Below are positions 5,971 to 12,424 of a stretch of DNA of 15,072 nt, one piece after another (the stretch's first letter is position 1; every line of letters starts with the position of its first letter). Under the pieces are notes generated by a model, which saw only the letters and a program-made list of their open reading frames with translations, made no database searches and was not told the DNA's origin. Position numbers and translations under genes: made by a program. Where the stretch lies: NCBI GenBank assembly GCA_040235565.1, contig JBECLA010000036.1, positions 1-15,072 of the forward strand. The letters are read 5' to 3'. Origin of the DNA: JAHEIJ01 sp040235565 (GTDB lineage Bacteria; Pseudomonadota; Gammaproteobacteria; UBA6429; Thiohalophilaceae).

Positions 5971-7421
5971 TATGCTGCCCCTCGGTATTCTACAGGCTTG
6001 GGTTTTTTATCTTCAGAGTGTTCTTGCCTACCTTTCACCATCCTTTCGATAAACAAAGGCCCGAAAATCAGCAAGTCATAAATATTGACAATTGCGATCC
6101 CGGCAAAGCGGGAGATATTGCCAAACAGGCGTAACGTCCAGGCGAAAGCCCGGAGAAATCCTACTGCGACAATTCCCAGAACAGTACGCAGTGAGTGGAC
6201 AAATGTTTCCAGCGGGATTGCGACAAACATCAGGGCGAATGGCAAAACAAAGCCCATACCCATTTGAGCGGCCGTGGTAATCCACAGAAATGAGTTTTCT
6301 GTGACTGCGGTAATACTCTCATCACCACGCAAGGCGGCAAGTGTTTTGGCGTCTTCTTCCATCAACCATTCACGCATAAATGCCAACCCTGCCTCAACAC
6401 AAGCCAGAAACAATAAGATGGAGAAAAAGACCCACGCCATCCTGATCCGGGTTTTATCATTCAAAGCACCAATAACCGGAAACAGGCGGGTAATACGCAA
6501 TGCCTCCATCAGGAAGAGACCCATTGTCAGTTCAACCAGGATGATTACCATGGCGGCAATATTATTTATTTGCAGCCCCATGATTTGATTGGTCCCGCCC
6601 ACCATTTCAGAAAGCGGTCTGGCGATCAGATGGAAATTAATAAATGCGCCACCTGTTGCCACAGTCAACACAAATGCGGCAATGAAAAAGTGGGTCAATG
6701 AGGAAGACGATAACATCCGAACAGCCCGGTCGGTCTTGCCAACAATTGCTTCATAGGTATCTATATGACGGTCAATCGCTGTAGAACGCTGTAACAGGCT
6801 GTTGACGTTTTTATCAACCTGGATCAATACCTGACGAAGTTTTCGCCAATGAGGCATCATGCCGTTCAACAATTGATGCCGCTTATGACTCTCCTTACGA
6901 TACTCTTCCGTCGCCTTGATATTTGCCTTGATTAATGACTGATGAATGTCTTCCAGTACATTGCCAACCATGGGATCACCCTTGGTTGATGGAATCTTGG
7001 CAACGGCTTCCACGGCCTTGACCCAACCAGGTGGCGCAGGTGGCACATCAATACTTTTATTGTAATCTTCATCAATCTTGGTGATTTCCTCACTGAGATG
7101 ACGATGCAATGCCGGATACTCTGCCAGGTCACGCCTTACCGTAGCATCAACACGCTCAAATTCCCTTTCTATGATCCTTTCCGTTGCTTCACGCCCCTGC
7201 TCAAGCAACACTTCAGTATTACGCTGAATCATGCGCTTTTCCGCTAGCATGACTGAATGCGCACTGATTCGCATCGCATTATGTAACACACGACTTATTG
7301 CAATAATGGCACGATGCGCATGATTTCTGGCTACGTAAAATACAATTGTCAGTATGACAAACCAGAACACACCGGATACAGCTGGATTATCAGTTATCAT
7401 AAAGATATCGGAAAACGACAT
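5970..7421 (-). CDS. Multi-pass membrane protein with long helical domain, unassigned
   Basis: I do not recognise the family of this 483-residue protein. One membrane helix lies near residues 16-33 (VFWFVILTIVFYVA). A long, charged, largely helical region (about 40-235) follows, with 'ERIIEREFERVDATVRRDLAEY' read as likely coiled coil, and a Pro-rich break near 126-132. Further membrane segments lie near 242-262, 286-308, 327-348, 377-403 and perhaps 410-460. The C-terminus is basic and polar (KGRQEHSEDKKPKPVE). No catalytic motif is evident. The ATG at 7421 is chosen over GTG at 7424 because AGGAGG sits five bases before it. It precedes, and shares one base with, the vWA lipoprotein gene, so the two probably act as a unit in the envelope. 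A good sigma-70-like promoter lies just upstream. Confidence 0.82.
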   Translation of the reverse strand: MSFSDIFMITDNPAVSGVFWFVILTIVFYVARNHAHRAIIAISRVLHNAMRISAHSVMLAEKRMIQRNTEVLLEQGREATERIIEREFERVDATVRRDLAEYPALHRHLSEEITKIDEDYNKSIDVPPAPPGWVKAVEAVAKIPSTKGDPMVGNVLEDIHQSLIKANIKATEEYRKESHKRHQLLNGMMPHWRKLRQVLIQVDKNVNSLLQRSTAIDRHIDTYEAIVGKTDRAVRMLSSSSLTHFFIAAFVLTVATGGAFINFHLIARPLSEMVGGTNQIMGLQINNIAAMVIILVELTMGLFLMEALRITRLFPVIGALNDKTRIRMAWVFFSILLFLACVEAGLAFMREWLMEEDAKTLAALRGDESITAVTENSFLWITTAAQMGMGFVLPFALMFVAIPLETFVHSLRTVLGIVAVGFLRAFAWTLRLFGNISRFAGIAIVNIYDLLIFGPLFIERMVKGRQEHSEDKKPKPVEYRGAA

Positions 7422-7464
7422 CACAACCTCCTGATTTATAAGGTGTCACCCGGTTATTCTCCGG

Positions 7465-7493
7465 ATTATGACCGCGCCATATTAGCGATTCAA
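7465..7493 (-). promoter_or_regulatory. Sigma-70-type promoter for the membrane protein/vWA operon
   Basis: On the minus strand: TTGAAT (7493-7488), 17 bases, CATAAT (7470-7465). This matches the -35 box at four of six positions and the -10 box at five of six, with optimal spacing. The start of transcription would fall near 7458, about 37 bases before the ATG. Confidence 0.6.
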
Positions 7494-7842
7494 ACTTATG
7501 TTATGTCGCCAGGCTTGCCACAGATAGCTGAGCGATTTTTTCAAGCGACATCACAATATTATCGGCAGATTATAGAGTATCCCCAATTAATTCTATGGGA
7601 TAAGGTCTTTGAGGTTATTGTCTATTCACAGGATATGTGAACCATGTCCCACTCTTTCAACGATTTATCAACAACCTCGGTAATCGACTATTTAATCAGT
7701 ATACAAGTCTGCCGATCAGATTGAAGGCTCTACTGTCGACATGCCTCGATTTCTTTTTGTTGGATAAAAATTCACCACCGGCCAATAATCCGGGTTAGCT
7801 ATCTGCATACGCTATTTTAAAGATACCGCCACTGAATACGCC
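7494..7842. other. Gene-free stretch between divergent units
   Basis: This separates the minus-strand membrane/vWA operon from plus-strand flgM. A plus-strand frame runs through part of it (7314-7640) but starts inside the membrane-protein gene on the other strand and resembles nothing I know. A perfect GCCGATAA occurs on the minus strand at 7566-7559 without a matching -35. A weaker plus-strand TTAA-N15-GCCGATCA is at 7692-7718. Confidence 0.5.
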
Positions 7843-7869
7843 TAAAGTTCCCGCCTTCATGGTCGATAA
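7843..7869 (+). promoter_or_regulatory. Sigma-28 (FliA) promoter of flgM
   Basis: TAAAGTTC (7843-7850), 11 bases, GTCGATAA (7862-7869). Against the FliA consensus TAAAGTTT-N11-GCCGATAA this is 7/8 in each box with exact spacing. Transcription would start near 7876, some 26 bases before the flgM ATG. FlgM is a known target of FliA as well as its inhibitor, so the placement makes biological sense. Confidence 0.82.
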
Positions 7870-7893
7870 CCCAGACTGAAGAGGTGCAGGAGC

Positions 7894-7905
7894 ATGGCTA
7901 AATGA
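7894..7905 (+). CDS. Three-codon leader cistron overlapping flgM start
   Basis: The sequence ATGGCTAAATGA encodes Met-Ala-Lys-stop. Its TGA overlaps the flgM ATG (7902-7904) as ATGA. GAGG lies nine bases before this first ATG and AGGAG about nine bases before the second. It could serve as a site for re-initiation, or be an accident; a one-base loss from an original MAK-extended FlgM start is also possible. No direct evidence of translation. Confidence 0.3.
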   Translation: MAK

Positions 7906-8210
7906 CGAAGCTGACAACCGGCAAGAGTTCTTCTCGGCCCCAGCCGGCAGACAAACATCCCAATCAGCCGAACAAACAACAGGAAACTCAGCAGACTTCG
8001 GGCAAACGCGGGCAGGATTCGGCTGTGGTTAAGCCGCAGAACACCACTGCTCGATTGAAAGAATTGGAATCACGTCTCACCGACAAATTGCCGATTGATC
8101 CTCAGCGTATCAATGAAATGAAAAATGCCATCGCCAATGGAGAATACGAGGTCGATGCAGAACGTATCGCGAATAAAATGATAGATTTCGAGTCGTTACT
8201 GAAGAAATAA
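7902..8210 (+). CDS. flgM: Anti-sigma-28 factor FlgM
   Basis: The 102-residue product has a polar, Gln/Asn/Pro/Lys-rich and probably disordered N-terminal half, as in other FlgM proteins. The C-terminal part (about 64-101) is the sigma-28-binding segment: 'LPIDPQRINEMKNAIANGEY' then 'EVDAERIANKMIDFESLL', matching the family's 'VD..RV..IK.AI..G.Y.VD...IA.K...FE..L'. FlgM holds FliA inactive until it is exported through the finished hook-basal body. The ATG at 7902 has AGGAG upstream. A FliA promoter lies just ahead, giving negative feedback. No flgN, flgA or other flagellar gene is in view on either side, so it is an isolated copy. I am confident of the family. Confidence 0.92.
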   Translation: MTKLTTGKSSSRPQPADKHPNQPNKQQETQQTSGKRGQDSAVVKPQNTTARLKELESRLTDKLPIDPQRINEMKNAIANGEYEVDAERIANKMIDFESLLKK

Positions 8211-8343
8211 GACGCCCGTTTCTCTCCAATAAATCACACAGCTTGCCGCTTTACTTCGAGGTTCAGAAATCTCGCTGAACACGCCTTGCCTTTTGCGCCA
8301 CTCTGATTTCCAGGTCAGTTTCATTACCCAGAACCATAACCAT

Positions 8344-8373
8344 TTGGCTATTCATCCGTACACCCAGTAAAAT
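8344..8373 (+). promoter_or_regulatory. Possible promoter of tRNA-Arg
   Basis: TTGGCT (8344-8349), 18 bases, TAAAAT (8368-8373), some 24 bases before the mature tRNA 5' end. Four of six -35 positions and five of six -10 positions agree with the sigma-70 consensus. The placement suits a tRNA, but AT-rich six-base matches arise easily. Confidence 0.4.
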
Positions 8374-8396
8374 AGTCATTATTGCACTATACCTTC

Positions 8397-8473
8397 GCCC
8401 CGATAGCTCAGCTGGATAGAGCGTCCCCCTCCTAAGGGGAAGGTCAGAGGTTCGAATCCTCTTCGGGGCACCA
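8397..8473 (+). tRNA. tRNA-Arg (anticodon CCT)
   Basis: A full cloverleaf is visible. The acceptor stem is GCCCCGA/TCGGGGC with all seven pairs. The D arm is GCTC..GAGC; the anticodon stem TCCCC/GGGGA encloses loop CTCCTAA, giving anticodon CCT at 8431-8433. The T arm is AGAGG-TTCGAAT-CCTCT. The discriminator is A and the CCA end is encoded. It reads AGG codons, which are usually served by a single tRNA gene. tRNA-Arg(CCT) genes often serve as integration sites, but no integrase or repeated 3' end is seen in this window. Confidence 0.97.
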
Positions 8474-8575
8474 TTTTCCAGACCTGACCTTTAAAACTCT
8501 CCAAACCGATGTATTCTTAAAAGAAGAGGCCGGTTTAAATTGCCATGGATGTTCAGACATCGGCACAATCTTCAA

Positions 8576-8592
8576 CGAATCAATATGATTCG
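8576..8592. promoter_or_regulatory. Inverted repeat, possible operator
   Basis: CGAATCA, three bases, TGATTCG: a perfect 7-bp dyad about 90 bases before the host-attachment-family gene. A second perfect palindrome, TGATCCGGATCA, is at 8609-8620. Two dyads in a short promoter region suggest binding sites for dimeric regulators. No regulator is identified. Confidence 0.4.
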
Positions 8593-8680
8593 AAAATATC
8601 ACCCGATTTGATCCGGATCAGGGACTTCTAGCGAGATTTCATAGCAAGTTATTCATGTTGAACTTACAGAGGGGTACGAA

Positions 8681-9130
8681 ATGAAACCAACCTGGATCCT
8701 CGTGGCCGACAGCAGTCGTGCCAGAATCTTCAGCGCTGATACCCCATCAGCACCACTCAAGGAAATCAATAGCTTAGCTCACCCAGAAAGCCGTATCCAT
8801 GAACAGAATCTGACCAGTGACCTCCCCGGTCACCACAGTGACACCAGCGGTGCCGGTCGTCACGGTTTTCAGGATGAGACTGAACCCAAGGAACAGGAGG
8901 TCATCGACTTCGCCAAACACATAGCCAAACATCTGGAACAGGCGCGGAGTACCAATAAATTCAAGCAACTGCTCATTGTTGCAGCCCCGGCCTTTCTCGG
9001 CACCTTGCGTAGCCAGTTATCGGATCAGACCCGTAAAATGGTGAGTATTGAACTCGACAAAAATCTTACCCAGCAAAAACCGGAAGAGATTCGCGGTCAT
9101 CTACCCGAATACCTGCCAAATATGGGCTGA
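8681..9130 (+). CDS. Host attachment protein family (PF10116-like)
   Basis: The 149-residue product is soluble and lacks a signal peptide. The N-terminus 'TWILVADSSRARIF' and the C-terminal half, with 'LLIVAAPAFLGTLRSQL' (about 107-123) and 'ELDKNLTQQKPEEIRGHLPE' (about 128-147), match the family first named for attachment of Agrobacterium-type bacteria to host cells. The middle, rich in His, Asp and Gly (50-65), is the usual variable linker. Most members are found in free-living bacteria, so the name should not be taken to imply a host. A strong ribosome site, AGAGGGG six bases from the ATG, supports the start. It stands alone between a tRNA gene and its own terminator, with two dyads in its upstream region. 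Confidence 0.88.
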   Translation: MKPTWILVADSSRARIFSADTPSAPLKEINSLAHPESRIHEQNLTSDLPGHHSDTSGAGRHGFQDETEPKEQEVIDFAKHIAKHLEQARSTNKFKQLLIVAAPAFLGTLRSQLSDQTRKMVSIELDKNLTQQKPEEIRGHLPEYLPNMG

Positions 9131-9151
9131 TTTGTTGTGAAACACTTAATT

Positions 9152-9175
9152 AGGCCCGCGATCGCGGGCCTTTTT
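9152..9175 (+). terminator. Rho-independent terminator of the host-attachment gene
   Basis: AGGCCCGCGATCGCGGGCCT (9152-9171) is a perfect 20-base palindrome followed by a T run to 9175, 21 bases after the stop codon. It sits between converging genes. The minus-strand side has only TAATTAA after the stem, so it is a weaker stop for the outer-membrane gene. Confidence 0.88.
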
Positions 9176-9201
9176 GATCGCCAAATCCAGAACCAGTTCT
9201 G

Positions 9202-9702
9202 TTAAAAACTAAACGCGATAGCGAGTTCAGGATATGTTTCAGAACAGGACACGTAGATTCGTTCGTCACAGTCAGTGTACTCGATATAGGCAACCCCCAG
9301 TCCGATATAGGACGTTCTGCCAGTTGTCATATACACACCAGCACGTAAGCCGTAGGCAGTGAGATCATCCAGTCCTTCAATAAAAGTCCAGCGATACAAA
9401 GCCCCTATGTAAGGATCAATCGCAGATTGATTACGGAACACGTACCTGATTTCCGGCGTAAGCTGGTTGATATCGGGGTCACCTCCCTGCCAGCTATCCA
9501 GATTGATTCCCAACTCCAGACCATTGTAGGCATAATAACCAACCCCAAGACCAATGATTGTGTAGTCATCCCCGAATGCCTGACCACTCCCCAGTAATAA
9601 ACTGAACCGCGCACTGCCTTTGTCAAATGGTCCGGCTATAGCGGTAACAGAAAACAACAACAGCAAAAGAAGCATAACTGATTTAGCAATTACTGGTTTC
9701 AT
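9202..9702 (-). CDS. Small outer-membrane beta-barrel protein
   Basis: The 166-residue product has a clean signal peptide (MKPVIAKSVMLLLLLLFSV, cleavage near AIA-GPF). The mature part is a series of alternating hydrophobic/polar beta strands: 'SARFSLLLGSGQ', 'YTIIGLGVGYYAY', 'GLELGINLDSW', 'LTPEIRYVF', 'DPYIGALYRWTF', 'TAYGLRAGVYMTT', 'SYIGLGVAYIEY' and the C-terminal 'YPELAIAFSF', ending in the Phe typical of barrels handled by the BAM complex. About eight strands suggests an OmpA/OmpW-sized barrel. Two cysteines in one loop (CDERIYVSC) may form a disulfide. The ribosome site GAGGCG overlaps the end of the Nudix gene, seven bases away, so the two are co-transcribed. Function unknown. Confidence 0.78.
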   Translation of the reverse strand: MKPVIAKSVMLLLLLLFSVTAIAGPFDKGSARFSLLLGSGQAFGDDYTIIGLGVGYYAYNGLELGINLDSWQGGDPDINQLTPEIRYVFRNQSAIDPYIGALYRWTFIEGLDDLTAYGLRAGVYMTTGRTSYIGLGVAYIEYTDCDERIYVSCSETYPELAIAFSF

Positions 9703-9709
9703 AATCGCC

Positions 9710-10255
9710 TCAAGATTGAGAATAAAATGAATATTTGCTTTTTAGAAATTCATTTGCCCGACAAAGTCCAATTACCGTTTTTGCGTCAGTAATGCGATTA
9801 TCGATCGCCCGTTGATAAGCCTCATCAAAAGGGACCCAATGAATCTGGATAAGTTCCTCGGGTTCATGCCTGATATCACATGCAGTGAGTTCAGTAGCCA
9901 GATAACAATGGACAATTTCCGTAAAAACCCCTGGTGAAGATATCATATGACCAAGAGAATGCCAGTGTTTTGCTGTTCTGCCCGCCTCTTCTTGTAATTC
10001 CCGTTGCGCAGTCGTCAAGGGCGCTTCTCCACCATCAATCTTGCCAGCAGGCAATTCCCATACCCACCCTTCACAAGCATGCCGATATTGATGTATCAGG
10101 CAAATGTTTTCTCGTGCATCAAGGGCCACCACAGCCGCGCCACCGGGATGACGCACAATTTCGAGTTCAGTTGGCACACCGTTAGGCAAGGTGACCGGCT
10201 CAACAACCAGGTCGATTATCTTACCCTGATAAATCATTTGGCTTTTGTTTCTCAT
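9710..10255 (-). CDS. nudF: NudF-like Nudix hydrolase (ADP-ribose pyrophosphatase)
   Basis: The 181-residue product is cytoplasmic. The Nudix box spans residues 71-93: G71-x5-E77-x7-R85-E86-L-x-E89-E90-x-G92. Catalytic Glu residues and Arg are intact; the last position, usually hydrophobic, is Arg93. Upstream are 'HPGGAAVVAL' and 'CLIHQYRHACEGWVWELPAGKID', and downstream 'SPGVFTEIVHCYLA', all typical of ADP-ribose pyrophosphatases, which split ADP-ribose into AMP and ribose-5-phosphate. The ATG at 10255 is chosen over TTG at 10282; an ATG at 10237 would cut into the first strand. It is the first gene of a pair with the beta-barrel gene. The exact substrate is not proven, so the symbol means the closest subfamily. 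Confidence 0.82.
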   Translation of the reverse strand: MRNKSQMIYQGKIIDLVVEPVTLPNGVPTELEIVRHPGGAAVVALDARENICLIHQYRHACEGWVWELPAGKIDGGEAPLTTAQRELQEEAGRTAKHWHSLGHMISSPGVFTEIVHCYLATELTACDIRHEPEELIQIHWVPFDEAYQRAIDNRITDAKTVIGLCRANEFLKSKYSFYSQS

Positions 10256-10292
10256 CGCAAAACTCGTATAAATGTCATTCAAAAATCCGGCA

Positions 10293-10321
10293 TTTATAAA
10301 AACAGCTAATATCTATGTTCA
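10293..10321 (-). promoter_or_regulatory. Possible sigma-70 promoter for the Nudix/barrel pair
   Basis: On the minus strand: TGAACA (10321-10316), 17 bases, TATAAA (10298-10293). Transcription would begin near 10286, about 31 bases before the ATG at 10255. The -35 match is four of six, the -10 five of six. Confidence 0.45.
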
Positions 10322-10527
10322 CTATATGTTTCATTATCTTGTGACCAGCTATGGCGCCTTTATAACGGACACCTGATGCAATTACCTTTAAATCCCAAGG
10401 AAAAACGCCCAGGCTATCCATGATTTTCCGGGCCAGTATTACATAAGAAACAATTTATAACAGCTATACTTTTCCTAGTATTGGCACCAGGATTTCTTCA
10501 CGCAGGATCTATCGGGAGAAGAGTGAT

Positions 10528-12363
10528 ATGGAATCGCCTGCCTTACCCGACGCGCATGGCATCGCTGTACTGATACTCATTGTTATTGCCTTATATTTAT
10601 TTACGCGGGAAAAAATACCACTCGAGACCTCCAGTCTGGCTGTGCTAGCTGTATTGGCCACAGGTTTTGCTCTGTTTCCCTATTCGCGGGATGGCGTGCA
10701 GATATATGCCGTGGATTTTTTTAGTGGCTTCGGTCATGAAGCACTCATTGCAGTTTGTGCCTTGATGATCGCCGGACAAGGACTTGTCCGTACCGGTGCG
10801 CTTGAACCAGTAGGTCGCACGCTCTCGCACCTGTGGGCCGCCAGCCCGAAAATGACCCTTTTGTTGACACTTTTCGTTGGTGCAATTTTAAGTGCATTTG
10901 TTAACAACGTGCCGATTGTGGTTTTGCTATTACCGATTTTAATCAGTATTTCACTCCGCACAAACAAACCTCCATCATCAATTCTGATGCCGATGGGTTT
11001 TGCCACACTTGTTGGGGGTATGAGTACAACTATTGGCACCTCCACCAATCTTCTGGTTGTCTCTGTTGCTTCCGATCTGGGGCTGCAACGTATGGGCATG
11101 TTTGATTTTTTTCTGCCCGCCGCGATTGCCGGGAGTATAGCTATATTATATTTATGGGGAGTGGCCCCGGTATTGTTACCCCGGCGTGAGGCACATTTTC
11201 AGGACACGTCACCGCGTATTTTTACGGGGCATTTGCATATTGAACCGGATAGTTTTGCCGATGGTAAAACCATGGCGGAATTGCTGGAAAAGATAGGAAG
11301 TAAATTAAAAGATGTCCAGATTTATCGTGGTGGCGATACGTTAATTGCACCTTTGCCTGATGCCATCGTGAACGCAGGTGACAAGCTAAGTGTTCGAGAT
11401 ACGCCCGAAAATCTTAAGGAATTTGAAGAAGTATTGGGTGCCAAATTGTATACCGGTGACACACGGGTTGATGAGGAGCATCCATTGCAGGAGGAAGACC
11501 AACAGCTGGCTGAAATTGTGGTAACACAAGGCTCACGTTTGGAAGGTAATACCCTCTCACGTATACGGTTTGCTGACGTTTATCAGTTGGTTACCCTGGC
11601 CCTACATAGAGCCGGGATGGAAATACGCACGTTCCATAAAGATGTGGGCGATATACGTTTGAAAGTGGGTGATGTCCTGTTAGTACAGGGTAATCGCGAT
11701 CAGCTTACCAGACTCAAACGCAGCGGTGAACTCCTGGTACTGGATGCGACCAGTGATCTGCCTCACACCAAACTTGCATCCCTCGCCACTGTTATCATGG
11801 TGGCCATCGTTCTGGTAGCGGCTCTGGGCATACTACCCATTGCAATCAGTGCAGTCTGTGGTGTCCTTATTATGCTTCTCACCCGCTGCCTGTCCTGGCG
11901 CGACGCAAGCCGCGCCTTGAGCATACCGGTCATCATGATTGTCGTCACAAGCCTGGCGCTTGGCTCGGCGCTGCTTAAAACCGGTGGCGCCGATTTTCTT
12001 GCTGATCTGTATGTCATACTCACCTCAGGGGCTTCACCCCAGGTCTTACTGAGCGGCCTGATACTGGTAATGGTCATCCTGACAAATATTGTTTCCAATA
12101 ATGCAGCAGCCGTAATCGGTACCCCTATCGCAATTGGCATCGCCAATAAACTGGGACTACCGGCTGAACCATTTGTACTGGCTGTTCTGTTTGGGGCAAA
12201 TATGTGCTATGCGACACCTATTGCGTATAAAACAAATCTTCTGGTTATGAATGCCGGCGGATATAAATTTTCGGATTTTTTACGCATAGGAATTCCATTG
12301 ACAATCATCGTATGGCTATGTCTCTCCTGGCTGTTACCATTAATTTATGGAATCAACTCATAG
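10528..12363 (+). CDS. SLC13-family permease with two TrkA-C domains
   Basis: The 611-residue product is an inner-membrane transporter. An N-terminal membrane half (about 10-218) has 'SAFVNNVPIVVLLLP' and 'MSTTIGTSTNLL', and a C-terminal half (about 412-608) has 'NIVSNNAAAVIGTPIA' and 'ATPIAYKTNLLV'. These paired 'NN.P' and 'TSTN/KTN' re-entrant segments mark the anion/sodium symporters of the SLC13/DASS group. Between the halves lie two RCK_C (TrkA-C) domains, near 233-302 and 325-400, each ending in 'AGDKLSVR' or 'VGDVLLVQG'; such modules often sense ligands. Family members move sulfate, dicarboxylates or similar anions with sodium; the substrate cannot be told here. Ribosome site GGGAG and AAGAG precede the ATG. 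The CadC-like regulator gene follows about 60 bases on. Confidence 0.88.
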   Translation: MESPALPDAHGIAVLILIVIALYLFTREKIPLETSSLAVLAVLATGFALFPYSRDGVQIYAVDFFSGFGHEALIAVCALMIAGQGLVRTGALEPVGRTLSHLWAASPKMTLLLTLFVGAILSAFVNNVPIVVLLLPILISISLRTNKPPSSILMPMGFATLVGGMSTTIGTSTNLLVVSVASDLGLQRMGMFDFFLPAAIAGSIAILYLWGVAPVLLPRREAHFQDTSPRIFTGHLHIEPDSFADGKTMAELLEKIGSKLKDVQIYRGGDTLIAPLPDAIVNAGDKLSVRDTPENLKEFEEVLGAKLYTGDTRVDEEHPLQEEDQQLAEIVVTQGSRLEGNTLSRIRFADVYQLVTLALHRAGMEIRTFHKDVGDIRLKVGDVLLVQGNRDQLTRLKRSGELLVLDATSDLPHTKLASLATVIMVAIVLVAALGILPIAISAVCGVLIMLLTRCLSWRDASRALSIPVIMIVVTSLALGSALLKTGGADFLADLYVILTSGASPQVLLSGLILVMVILTNIVSNNAAAVIGTPIAIGIANKLGLPAEPFVLAVLFGANMCYATPIAYKTNLLVMNAGGYKFSDFLRIGIPLTIIVWLCLSWLLPLIYGINS

Positions 12364-12424
12364 CATCAGTATAAATAAACACCTGGAGAAATAGGTATCT
12401 GTTCCTGTCGGATCGTGAGTGATA

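Noticed and set aside
7559..7566. Perfect GCCGATAA (sigma-28 -10 box) on the minus strand
   Set aside because: At the required spacing (7582-7585) the minus strand reads TGGG, not TAAA, and spacings one or two bases off do not help. The good TTGAAT-N17-CATAAT promoter explains the operon better.
7314..7640. 108-residue plus-strand frame
   Set aside because: It begins inside the membrane-protein gene on the opposite strand, covers that gene's promoter, and shows no family features.
8397..8473. tRNA-Arg(CCT) as an attachment site of an integrated element
   Set aside because: No integrase gene and no direct repeat of the tRNA 3' end can be seen; genes on both sides look like ordinary chromosomal ones.
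8503..8539. AAACCG...CGGTTT inverted repeat after the tRNA as a terminator
   Set aside because: The outer arms are only six bases, the loop is long and the inner TTCTT/AAGAA pairing is weak; no T run follows.
10481..10498. Possible sigma-54 promoter before the SLC13 permease (TTGGCACCAGGATTTCTT)
   Set aside because: The -24 GG is present, but ten bases on the invariant -12 GC reads TC. Sigma-54 promoters rarely tolerate this.
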